64,000 nt of DNA, taken from contig NZ_BDBR01000012.1 in the NCBI RefSeq assembly GCF_001613085.1, positions 186,001-250,000 on the forward strand, in the 5' to 3' direction. Numbering within the stretch: position 1 is the stretch's first letter; each line of letters opens with the position of its first letter. This document shows positions 9,295 through 16,342 of the stretch, piece by piece. The translations under genes were made by a program, and so were the position numbers. This DNA is from Nocardia salmonicida NBRC 13393 (GTDB lineage Bacteria; Actinomycetota; Actinomycetes; Mycobacteriales; Mycobacteriaceae). The notes under the pieces are model-generated. The model was not told the origin of the DNA. It was given only the letters and a program-made list of their open reading frames with translations, and searched no databases.

Positions 9295-10377
9295 ATGAAC
9301 GCCGCACCCGTCAGCCGCCGGGCCCGACCGGCGAAAGTGCCCCTGAGCCGCGATCTCGTCATCGAGACCGGATTGCGCATCCTCGACACCGAAGGTTCGG
9401 CCGCGCTCACCATGCGCAGGGTCGCCAAGGAACTCGACACCGGCGCCGCGTCGCTCTACGTCTACGTCGCCCATCGCGACGACCTGCTGACCGGCATGCT
9501 CGATCACGTCCTGTCCCAGGTCCGGGTGCCCACCGAGGGCGACTGGCGTGCGCGGGTGACCCAGTTGGTCGAAAACGCGATCGAGGCTCTCGGCCGCCAC
9601 GACGGTCTCGCGCTCGTCGCCTTCGGCCGCTTCCCGACCACCGAGCACGCCCTCGGCTTGATCGAACAGTTGCGCGCCCTCCTGCGCGAAGGGGGCCTCG
9701 CCCCCGCGACTGCCACCTGGGCCGTCGACCTGATCTACCGGCACATCGCGGCCGAGTCGGTGGAGCGCGCCACCCACCCAGCCGGTGACGTCCGGGCGCG
9801 CTGGGCTCTGCGCACGCTGCTCAATGGGATCGTCGCCACCCCGGTGGCCGGTGGACCTGCTCGGCTCGCGCGCGAGGAGGAGATCGCGGACCTGCAGGAG
9901 ATCGAGCGACGGGCGGGCGCGCCGTTCGGCGAGGTGGGCATGATCGCGATCGCCGAGGACGACCCGCCGTCGTGGGAAGTGTTGCGGGCCTTCGTCGTAG
10001 AGGGGCGCGCGTGGGTGTGGCCGGACGACGACGATCACCCGGTCGGTTACCTGGTTCTCGGTCTCGTCGACGGTCAGCCCCACATCGACCAGGTCTCCGT
10101 CGACCCGGCCCATGCGGGCGCGCGGATCGGCAAGCGACTGATCGACCATGCGGTGCGGTGGGCGAAAGACCACGACCTCCACGAGATCACGCTCACCACG
10201 TTCGCCGAAGTCCCCTGGAACGGGCCGTATTACGAACGCCTCGGCTTCGCCTACATCTCGGTGGCGGACGAGCCGCCGGGCCTGCGCGCGATCCGTGCCA
10301 CCGAAATAGCCCATGGCCTCGACGAATGGCCTCGCGCGTGCATGCGGGCCGAGCTCGCGACATGGAGATTCGACTGA
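9295..10377 (+). CDS. TetR-type regulator fused to GNAT acetyltransferase
   Basis: One continuous 360-residue frame holds two domains. Residues ~15-65 are a TetR helix-turn-helix (LTMRRVAKELDTGAASLYVYV), followed by an all-helical ligand-binding part to about 185 that includes a TetR_C-like segment. Residues ~195-360 are a GNAT fold: an N-terminal LQEIERRAGAPF, the acetyl-CoA loop VDPAHAGARIGKRLIDHAV near 264-282, and NGPYYERLGFAYI near 309-321. Both halves look nearly complete, so this is either a true fusion or two genes joined by loss of a stop. It may couple ligand sensing to acetylation, possibly as a self-regulated resistance gene; substrate unknown. Confidence 0.88.
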   Translation: MNAAPVSRRARPAKVPLSRDLVIETGLRILDTEGSAALTMRRVAKELDTGAASLYVYVAHRDDLLTGMLDHVLSQVRVPTEGDWRARVTQLVENAIEALGRHDGLALVAFGRFPTTEHALGLIEQLRALLREGGLAPATATWAVDLIYRHIAAESVERATHPAGDVRARWALRTLLNGIVATPVAGGPARLAREEEIADLQEIERRAGAPFGEVGMIAIAEDDPPSWEVLRAFVVEGRAWVWPDDDDHPVGYLVLGLVDGQPHIDQVSVDPAHAGARIGKRLIDHAVRWAKDHDLHEITLTTFAEVPWNGPYYERLGFAYISVADEPPGLRAIRATEIAHGLDEWPRACMRAELATWRFD

Positions 10378-10405
10378 CGACGCTCGCGGCCTGATCCGCA
10401 GCGGC

Positions 10406-11965
10406 TCAGCGGGTGATCGCGGCGTGTCTAGCGAAAGCGGCTTCGGCCGCGGGGGCGGCGGCTTCGCGGTCGGTGGGGATCAGGCCGATGCGGGTGCGGC
10501 GGTCGAGGAGGTCGTCGATGGTGAGGGCGGCCTCATGGGTGATCGCGAAGTCGAATTCGGCTGCGGTGACATCGATTCCGGGGGCGACCGGTGCGGCGAG
10601 GGCGGGGTCGGCGAGCCAGGCGGAGACGATGTGGCTCGCTTCGCTGCCGTAGCGCTCGATGAGGACCGGCGGGGCGTCGATGCGGTCGCGGGCGGCTCCG
10701 GACACCGCGCCGACGAGGGGGAACTGGGTGGTGCGGCAGGGACCGGCCGTGAGCGCTGACTGCGCCACCGCCGCGTCGACCGCGTCCTGGGCCATCTGGC
10801 GGTACGTGGTGAGCTTGCCGCCGACGACGGTGATCAGACCGTCCGGGGCGGTGAGGACCGCGTGCTCGCGGGAGATGTCGGCGGTGCTGTCATCGGCGGT
10901 TTTGAGCAGTGGGCGCAGGCCGGCGAACTTGCCGCGGATATCGGAGCGCGTCAACGGTTCCCGCAGGGCCGTATTGATGGTGTCGAGCAGGAAGTCGATC
11001 TCGGTCTCGGTGGGCTGGGGCTCGTCGGGGATCGGGCCTGGCGCGTCCTCGTCGGTGAGGCCCAGATAGACCCGGCCGTGCGCGGCGGGCAGCGCGAAGA
11101 CGAACCGGCTGATGCTGCCCGGTACCGGCACCGTCAGCGCGGCACTGAGTCCACCGAAGGCCGCGGCGTCGAAGACGAGGTGGGTGCCACGGCTCGGCCG
11201 CAGCTCGATGCTGTGGTCGACCTCGCCCGCCCACACGCCGGTGGCGTTCACGACCGCGCGCGCCCGCACGGCCAGGGTCTCGCCGGAAAGGGTGTCGCGC
11301 AGCTGGACCGAATCACCGGTGGCGGTGACGGCTTCCACGCGGGTGAGAACCGTCGCGCCCGCCGAGGCCGCGGTGCGAGCCAAGGCGACGACCAAGCGGG
11401 CATCGTCGACGAGCTGACCGTCCCACGCCTGCAAGCCGCCGCGCAGCCCGTCGCGCCGCACGGTCGGCGCCAAGCGCAGTGCCTCGGCGGCGGCCACCCG
11501 GCGCGAGCGCGGCAACGTGTCGACGGAGGTGTGCGCCGCGATCCGCAGCGCGTCGCCCGCGGCGAACCCCGCGCGGATGAGCGAACTCTGGGCCAGCTTG
11601 ATGCCGGGCAGCAACGGAACGAGTTGGGGGAGCGGACGCACCAGATGCGGTGCGGTGGTGCGCAACAGGATGCCGCGTTCGACCGCGCTCTCGTGCGCGA
11701 TCCCGACCCGTCCGCTCGCCAGATACCGCAGCCCGCCGTGCACCAGCTTCGAACTCCAGCGGCTGGTGCCGAACGCGAAGTCGTTGCGCTCCACCAGGAT
11801 GGTGCGCAGACCGCGCGCGGCGGCGTCGAGGGCGACGCCGGTTCCGGTCACGCCGCCGCCGATCACCACCACGTCGACCTCGGGATTCTCGCCGAGCGCG
11901 GTGAGGTCGGTGGTGCGTCGCGCCGCGTTCAGGGTGGCGCCGGAAGAGGGGGAGTCAGCAGACAT
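10406..11965 (-). CDS. glpD: Glycerol-3-phosphate dehydrogenase, FAD-dependent
   Basis: Oxidises sn-glycerol-3-phosphate to dihydroxyacetone phosphate and passes electrons to the respiratory quinone pool at the membrane. The 519-residue protein has the FAD-binding VVVIGGGVTGTGVALDAAA near residue 32, the GlpD signature SSKLVHGGLRYL near 68, the VNATGVWAG segment and the C-terminal GGKLTTYRQMA. ATG 11965 follows AAGGA by five bases and overlaps the end of the upstream tetR by 11 bases, implying translational coupling. The neighbouring flavoprotein uses the product DHAP after acylation, consistent with a glycerolipid role. Confidence 0.93.
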   Translation of the reverse strand: MSADSPSSGATLNAARRTTDLTALGENPEVDVVVIGGGVTGTGVALDAAARGLRTILVERNDFAFGTSRWSSKLVHGGLRYLASGRVGIAHESAVERGILLRTTAPHLVRPLPQLVPLLPGIKLAQSSLIRAGFAAGDALRIAAHTSVDTLPRSRRVAAAEALRLAPTVRRDGLRGGLQAWDGQLVDDARLVVALARTAASAGATVLTRVEAVTATGDSVQLRDTLSGETLAVRARAVVNATGVWAGEVDHSIELRPSRGTHLVFDAAAFGGLSAALTVPVPGSISRFVFALPAAHGRVYLGLTDEDAPGPIPDEPQPTETEIDFLLDTINTALREPLTRSDIRGKFAGLRPLLKTADDSTADISREHAVLTAPDGLITVVGGKLTTYRQMAQDAVDAAVAQSALTAGPCRTTQFPLVGAVSGAARDRIDAPPVLIERYGSEASHIVSAWLADPALAAPVAPGIDVTAAEFDFAITHEAALTIDDLLDRRTRIGLIPTDREAAAPAAEAAFARHAAITR

Positions 11966-12572
11966 CTGGGTCCTTCTCGGGTAGCGGGAGCAGATAACCC
12001 TCGATAGCCCTGGACAATTCGGCGTCGAACTCCGCACCGGCCAGCAACGACTCCACCGTGCCCGCCGACTGCACCGCGGACTGGGTGATGAGCAGCAGCA
12101 TGGTGGCCATGTGCTCGGCATCACCCGCCCGGATCGACCCGTCGCGGTGGCCGAGTTCGATCACGGTCGCGAACAGCCCGATCAACGTGCGCTGATTGCG
12201 GCCCAACCGGCCGAACACATAGGTGAGCATCAGGTCGGTGTCGGTGCGGAAGATCTTGGCGAACACCGCGTTCGACCGAATCGCCGCCGCACCGGACACG
12301 ATGCCGTGGACCAGCCGATCCCGGCCGAGGCCGGTGTCGGGCATGGTCTCGGCGACGATCGTGCGCAGTTCACGGACCAGCAGCTCGGCGATCAGCGACC
12401 CGGTGTCGGGCCAGCGCCGATAGACCGTCGGCCTGCTCACACCCGCCCGCCGCGCCACCTCGGTGAGCGTGGTCCGGCGAACGCCGAAATCGACGACGCA
12501 GGCCCGCGTGGCATCGAGAATCGCCACGTCTGTAGGCGAAAGCTGGTCAGCGTGGGTCGCGAGATCGATCAT
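11955..12572 (-). CDS. TetR-family regulator of the glycerolipid block
   Basis: A 205-residue repressor-type protein. The N-terminal helix-turn-helix reads TTLTEVARRAGVSRPTVYRR near residues 34-53; the rest is a helical ligand-binding domain with no obvious family signature. It is the first gene of a leftward pair with glpD (11-base overlap) and is divergent from the flavoprotein gene, with palindromes in the 198-base gap. The same arrangement occurs around M. tuberculosis Rv2250c. It probably controls both directions; the ligand is unknown, a fatty acyl or glycerol derivative being a guess. Confidence 0.88.
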   Translation of the reverse strand: MIDLATHADQLSPTDVAILDATRACVVDFGVRRTTLTEVARRAGVSRPTVYRRWPDTGSLIAELLVRELRTIVAETMPDTGLGRDRLVHGIVSGAAAIRSNAVFAKIFRTDTDLMLTYVFGRLGRNQRTLIGLFATVIELGHRDGSIRAGDAEHMATMLLLITQSAVQSAGTVESLLAGAEFDAELSRAIEGYLLPLPEKDPDVC

Positions 12573-12690
12573 CGTGCTTCACCGCCGGTGTGTTCGGTGG
12601 CGCCGGGGACTGAAAGCGCCGTGGTCGGGCTGGAATCGCCCAAGGGTATCGAGCGGACCAGCAGGGTTGCCGTCGTGAATGGCCGGTAGT

Positions 12691-12715
12691 GACATCCGAC
12701 AGCGGTACGGATGTC
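12691..12715. promoter_or_regulatory. Palindrome GACATCCG-N9-CGGATGTC
   Basis: Perfect eight-base arms (12691-12698 and 12708-12715) with a nine-base spacer in the tetR/flavoprotein divergent region. A likely TetR operator. Confidence 0.55.
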
Positions 12716-12744
12716 GACTCTGGGACATATCGTTGGTTACTGCT

Positions 12745-12759
12745 TGACACTATATGTCA
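12745..12759. promoter_or_regulatory. Palindrome TGACA-N5-TGTCA near flavoprotein start
   Basis: Perfect five-base arms enclose CTATA. The left arm overlaps TTGACA (12744-12749), and the site ends 11 bases before ATG 12771. It shares GACA/TGTC half-sites with the palindrome at 12691. Confidence 0.45.
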
Positions 12760-12770
12760 TTATGTAACGC

Positions 12771-14399
12771 ATGGTCGAGACGCAACGCGAACAATCCGGG
12801 TCTGCCACCCTGGCGCCGAACATGGTGTGGGACGCCTGGGGCGTCGCCGCCGCTCATCAGCCGCTGTCAGCGCAGATCCGTGGCCTGCTCGCGCAGGTGT
12901 TCGGGATCTCGGGTGAGCCGGTCACCCGCCGTGACGAGAACGAGGTGCCGCTGATCCCCACCACGCTCACGGACGCCGATAGGGCGGGCCTGACCGGAAT
13001 CGTCGGTGACGAATATCTCACTACCGACGACATCGACCGACTCCGGCACGCCGGCGGCAAGAGCACCCCCGACCTGCTGCGCCGCCGCGCGAGCACACCG
13101 CAGGACGCCCCCGACGCCGTCGTCTTCCCCGCCGACCACCCACAGGTTCTCGCGCTGCTCGGGTACTGCGCCGAACACGGCATCGCGGTCGTCCCGTTCG
13201 GTGGCGGAACCAGCGTGGTCGGCGGCGTGGATCCGGTGCGCGGACAGTTCGACACCGTGATCGCGCTCGATCTGCGCAGGCTCGACACACTCACCGCGGT
13301 CGATCCGGCCAGCGGCACCGCCACCCTCGGCGCCGGACTCACCGGGCCGCAGGCCGAGGCATTGCTCGGCGCGCACGGGCTCTCGCTCGGGCACTTTCCG
13401 CAGAGTTTCGAATTCGCCAGCATCGGCGGGTTCGCCGCGACCAGGTCGTCGGGTCAGGCGTCGGCGGGCTACGGCCGGTTCGACGACATGGTCGAACGCC
13501 TGGTGATCGCGACCCCGCAGGGCACCCTCGACCTCGGTCGCGCCCCGGCGTCGGCGGCCGGACCCGACCTGCGCGAGTTGTTCGTCGGGTCGGAGGGCGC
13601 ACTCGGCATCATCACCTCGGTCACTTTGCGGGTACACCCCGTGCCGGAAACCGTTGGCTACCAGGCCTGGTCGTTCCCCGACTTCGCCACCGGAGCCGCC
13701 GCGCTGCGCACGGTGGTGCAGGCAGGCGCCGCGCCGACGGTGATGCGCTTGTCCGACGAGGCCGAGACGGGCCTGAACCTGGCGCGTTCCGCCGATGTCG
13801 GCGGCAACCCGGTCTCGGGTTGTCTCGCCATCACCACCTTCGAGGGCAGCCGGGCCCACGTCGCCGCCCGATCGGCGGAAGCGAGTGCCTTGCTCGCGGC
13901 CTCGGGTGGCACCGCGCTCGGCGAGGCGCCGGCACGGCAGTGGGAGCACGGTCGGTTCGCCGCGCCCTACATGCGTGACGCGCTGCTCGATGTCGGTGTG
14001 CTGTGCGAGACCCTCGAAACCGCCACCAGCTGGGCCAATCTGGCCAATCTCAAGGTGAAGGTCACCGGCGCGCTGATGGACGCGCTGGGTTCGCAGGGCA
14101 CACCCGCGCTGGTCATGTGCCACATCTCGCACACCTACCCGACCGGGGCGTCGTTGTACTTCACCGTTGTGGCCAAACAGCTCGATGATCCGATCGCGCA
14201 GTGGCGCATCGCCAAATCCGCCGCGAGCGACGCGATGGTCGCCGCGGGCGGCACCATCACCCACCACCACGCCGTCGGCGCCGACCACCGGCCGTGGATG
14301 GGCGCCGAAATCGGTGACCTGGGAGTTCGGGTGTTGCGCGCGGTGAAGCGCGAACTCGACCCCACCGGAGTGCTCAACCCTGGGAAGCTGGTGCCGTGA
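12771..14399 (+). CDS. FAD-linked oxidase, alkyl-DHAP-synthase-like
   Basis: The 542-residue flavoprotein belongs to the VAO/PCMH family. The FAD-binding domain shows VVPFGGGTSVVGGV near residue 141, FASIGGFAATRSSGQASAGYGRFDDM near 224, of which GRFDDM is part, and FVGSEGALGIITSVTLRVHP near 268. The C-terminal half has the conserved HHHAVGADHRPWM with the catalytic-type histidines, and the protein ends LDPTGVLNPGKLVP. This pattern matches alkylglycerone-phosphate synthase (ether-lipid first step) and the M. tuberculosis Rv2251 type. Whether it makes ether lipids is not proven. It is translationally coupled to the lipid kinase downstream (GTGA overlap). Confidence 0.88.
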   Translation: MVETQREQSGSATLAPNMVWDAWGVAAAHQPLSAQIRGLLAQVFGISGEPVTRRDENEVPLIPTTLTDADRAGLTGIVGDEYLTTDDIDRLRHAGGKSTPDLLRRRASTPQDAPDAVVFPADHPQVLALLGYCAEHGIAVVPFGGGTSVVGGVDPVRGQFDTVIALDLRRLDTLTAVDPASGTATLGAGLTGPQAEALLGAHGLSLGHFPQSFEFASIGGFAATRSSGQASAGYGRFDDMVERLVIATPQGTLDLGRAPASAAGPDLRELFVGSEGALGIITSVTLRVHPVPETVGYQAWSFPDFATGAAALRTVVQAGAAPTVMRLSDEAETGLNLARSADVGGNPVSGCLAITTFEGSRAHVAARSAEASALLAASGGTALGEAPARQWEHGRFAAPYMRDALLDVGVLCETLETATSWANLANLKVKVTGALMDALGSQGTPALVMCHISHTYPTGASLYFTVVAKQLDDPIAQWRIAKSAASDAMVAAGGTITHHHAVGADHRPWMGAEIGDLGVRVLRAVKRELDPTGVLNPGKLVP

Positions 14400-15349
14400 G
14401 CGAACAGTCGGTGCGGCGTGTGGTGGTTGTCACGAACCCGCATTCCGGGGCGGGGCGCGGCGACGGTGTCGCCGAGACGGTGCTGGCCGAACTACAACTA
14501 CTGGCCAGCGGTGTCGAGGTGGTGGAGGTACGGGCGCCGAGTGCGGACGAGTCGGTGAGGCAGGTCAGGAGGCTCGTCGCGGGCCAGGACCGGCCGGACG
14601 CGGTGATCTGCGTCGGTGGTGACGGTCTGATGAACGTGTTGCTGGCGGCGCTCGCGCACAGCGGGGTGCCGCTTGGACTGGTGCCCGCGGGCACCGGCAA
14701 CGACCTGGCACGCGAATTCGGCATACCGACCGGAGACCCGAGGGCGGCCGTCGAGATCGTGCTGGGTGGTCGAGTTCGGACCATCGATCTGGGTCGGATC
14801 GAATCGCCGGACGCCGCACCCAGTTGGTTCGCGACTGTGGTCGGCACCGGGTTCGACGCACGAGTCACTTTGCGCGCCAACAAGATGCGCTACCCCCGCG
14901 GACCCCTCCGCTACACCGCCGCCGCTGTCGTCGAACTCATGCGCGGCTACACACTGCCGTTCCGGATCGAGTTGTCCGGCCTCGCGCCCGGTGCGCTCGA
15001 TAATCCACCCGACTCGCACGTGGTGATCCTCACCGACGCGGTGATGGCGCCGATCGGCAATACCCGCACCTACGGCGGCGGGATGTTGGTGTGTCCGGAA
15101 GCACTCGCCGACGACGGCTATCTCGACATCACCGTGGTCGGTGCGGTGTCGCGGCTGGAGATGGCGCGGCTGCTGCCCGCGTTGTCGGCGGGCAAACGGA
15201 TCGACCATCCCGCGACGAAGCGATATCGGGCCCGGCGGATCACGGTCGGCGCCGAGGGCGGGTACGCGACAGCCGACGGTGAGCCCGCTGGGATGCTGCC
15301 GGTGACGGTGCAGGCGATGCCGGGGGCGCTGAGCCTGCTGGTGCCCTGA
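14396..15349 (+). CDS. Diacylglycerol-kinase-like lipid kinase
   Basis: Phosphorylates a lipid alcohol with ATP; the M. tuberculosis counterpart Rv2252 is a diacylglycerol kinase linked to phosphatidylinositol mannoside synthesis. The 317-residue product has VVVTNPHSGAGRGDGVAE near residue 7, the nucleotide motif ICVGGDGLMNVLLAAL near 63, and PLGLVPAGTGNDLAREFGIP near 91, the DAGK catalytic signature. GTG 14396 overlaps the TGA of the flavoprotein gene, so the two are co-translated. Its stop directly abuts the stop of the convergent ATPase gene, leaving no room for a terminator. Confidence 0.92.
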   Translation: MSEQSVRRVVVVTNPHSGAGRGDGVAETVLAELQLLASGVEVVEVRAPSADESVRQVRRLVAGQDRPDAVICVGGDGLMNVLLAALAHSGVPLGLVPAGTGNDLAREFGIPTGDPRAAVEIVLGGRVRTIDLGRIESPDAAPSWFATVVGTGFDARVTLRANKMRYPRGPLRYTAAAVVELMRGYTLPFRIELSGLAPGALDNPPDSHVVILTDAVMAPIGNTRTYGGGMLVCPEALADDGYLDITVVGAVSRLEMARLLPALSAGKRIDHPATKRYRARRITVGAEGGYATADGEPAGMLPVTVQAMPGALSLLVP

Positions 15350-16042
15350 TCAGACCGCGTCGAAGGCGATGCGGGACACGGCGTGCAGCGTCGGGCGGTC
15401 GATGATCACCACCGATGTCGAGGACAGCGGTCGTGGGTCCGGCGCGAGGGTGGCGTCGCGGGCGCCGAGGGAATCCATCATCGTTTCCCAGCGGCGACAG
15501 TGCCCCGTGAAGGCAACACTGTTGACGCTTCTCCCTCGGCTGATCTGACCGGATCTGGCCTGCTCAGGGGGCACGTCGATGAGCACCATGTGCAGTTCGC
15601 GGCGGCCCTGCTCGGCCCAGCGGGCGATCAGGCGACGGCTCCAGCGGAAGGTCGCGCAGTCGTGGATGGCGACCGGTCCGTCACCGGCGCGGATCGCGGC
15701 GCGGATCGCCCGGTAGTGCGCGAGGTGGACCAGCGGGCGCCACAGGGAATACGGCGCCCAGCCCAACCGGTGGCGCAGACGATTGCGAGTGTGGTTCGAG
15801 TCGAGAACCAGGGCGCCGGACGCGGTGCGCACCGGATGTTCGGCGTCGGGGCCCACGCCGAAGAAGCGGTGTAGTGCGGTGGACTTTCCCGCGCCCGGCA
15901 CGCCGGCGAAGACCAGCACGGTGGTGCCGGGGTAGCGCAGTTCTTCTACCTCGCTCGCGCGCAGGTCCACCAGCGCGATCGGGGTGATGACCTTCGGCGC
16001 CGACGGGGAAACGGGGGACGAGGAATCGAGCGGGGGCGTCAC
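15350..16042 (-). CDS. P-loop ATPase/kinase-like protein
   Basis: Function unknown. The 230-residue product has a Walker A motif FAGVPGAGKSTALHRFF near residue 46, then LVDSN-like and arginine-rich segments (RNRLRHRLGW), IHDCATFRWSRRLIARW, a strand MVLIDVPPEQARSGQ and the end VVIIDRPTLHAVSRIAF. This recalls small polynucleotide-kinase/zeta-toxin-like kinases acting on a phosphate acceptor. The start is uncertain: GTG 16042 has GGAG very close, while TTG 16078 would add 12 residues. It converges on the lipid kinase and diverges from valS. Confidence 0.75.
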   Translation of the reverse strand: MTPPLDSSSPVSPSAPKVITPIALVDLRASEVEELRYPGTTVLVFAGVPGAGKSTALHRFFGVGPDAEHPVRTASGALVLDSNHTRNRLRHRLGWAPYSLWRPLVHLAHYRAIRAAIRAGDGPVAIHDCATFRWSRRLIARWAEQGRRELHMVLIDVPPEQARSGQISRGRSVNSVAFTGHCRRWETMMDSLGARDATLAPDPRPLSSTSVVIIDRPTLHAVSRIAFDAV

Positions 16043-16240
16043 CCTCTCCAGGGTCCGGTAAATCGGACAAAACGGCAATCCGTGGTTACCCGGATATTTC
16101 GGGTTCGAGGCTTGGGGGACAAGGGTTTCCGTGTGTCGTAGTGGCGCGTCACAAGCCTTGCCGACCAGCGCGGTGCAGAAGCTGAGAATTGCATATGGAT
16201 TCTGCTCGGCGGGGTTGATCGCCGGTAGGATCAGGGCTGT

Positions 16241-16289
16241 AGGCGGAGTCTTCGGTGTCCCTCATCCACCGAAGATTCCGTCTTTTTTT
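16241..16289 (+). terminator. Intrinsic terminator before valS with no gene upstream
   Basis: Bases 16241-16257 pair with 16267-16283 (17 pairs including two G-U) around a nine-base loop, and the 3' side runs into seven consecutive T (16283-16289). The nearest upstream gene is on the other strand, so it must end a leader, a small RNA or antisense readthrough. TAGGAT at 16226-16231 is a possible -10. Confidence 0.8.
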
Positions 16290-16330
16290 GTCCTCGGGTA
16301 GGCGGGGAAAAAGCTGGTTGCCGCTCCCCT

Positions 16331-16336
16331 TAGGAT
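16331..16336 (+). promoter_or_regulatory. Leaderless -10 (TAGGAT) of valS
   Basis: TAGGAT ends six bases before GTG 16343, about 40 bases after the upstream terminator. Confidence 0.55.
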
Positions 16337-16342
16337 TGGGAC

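Noticed and set aside
16079..16342. A T-box riboswitch for valS
   Set aside because: I could not find the conserved T-box sequence or a specifier loop; only the terminator hairpin is supported.
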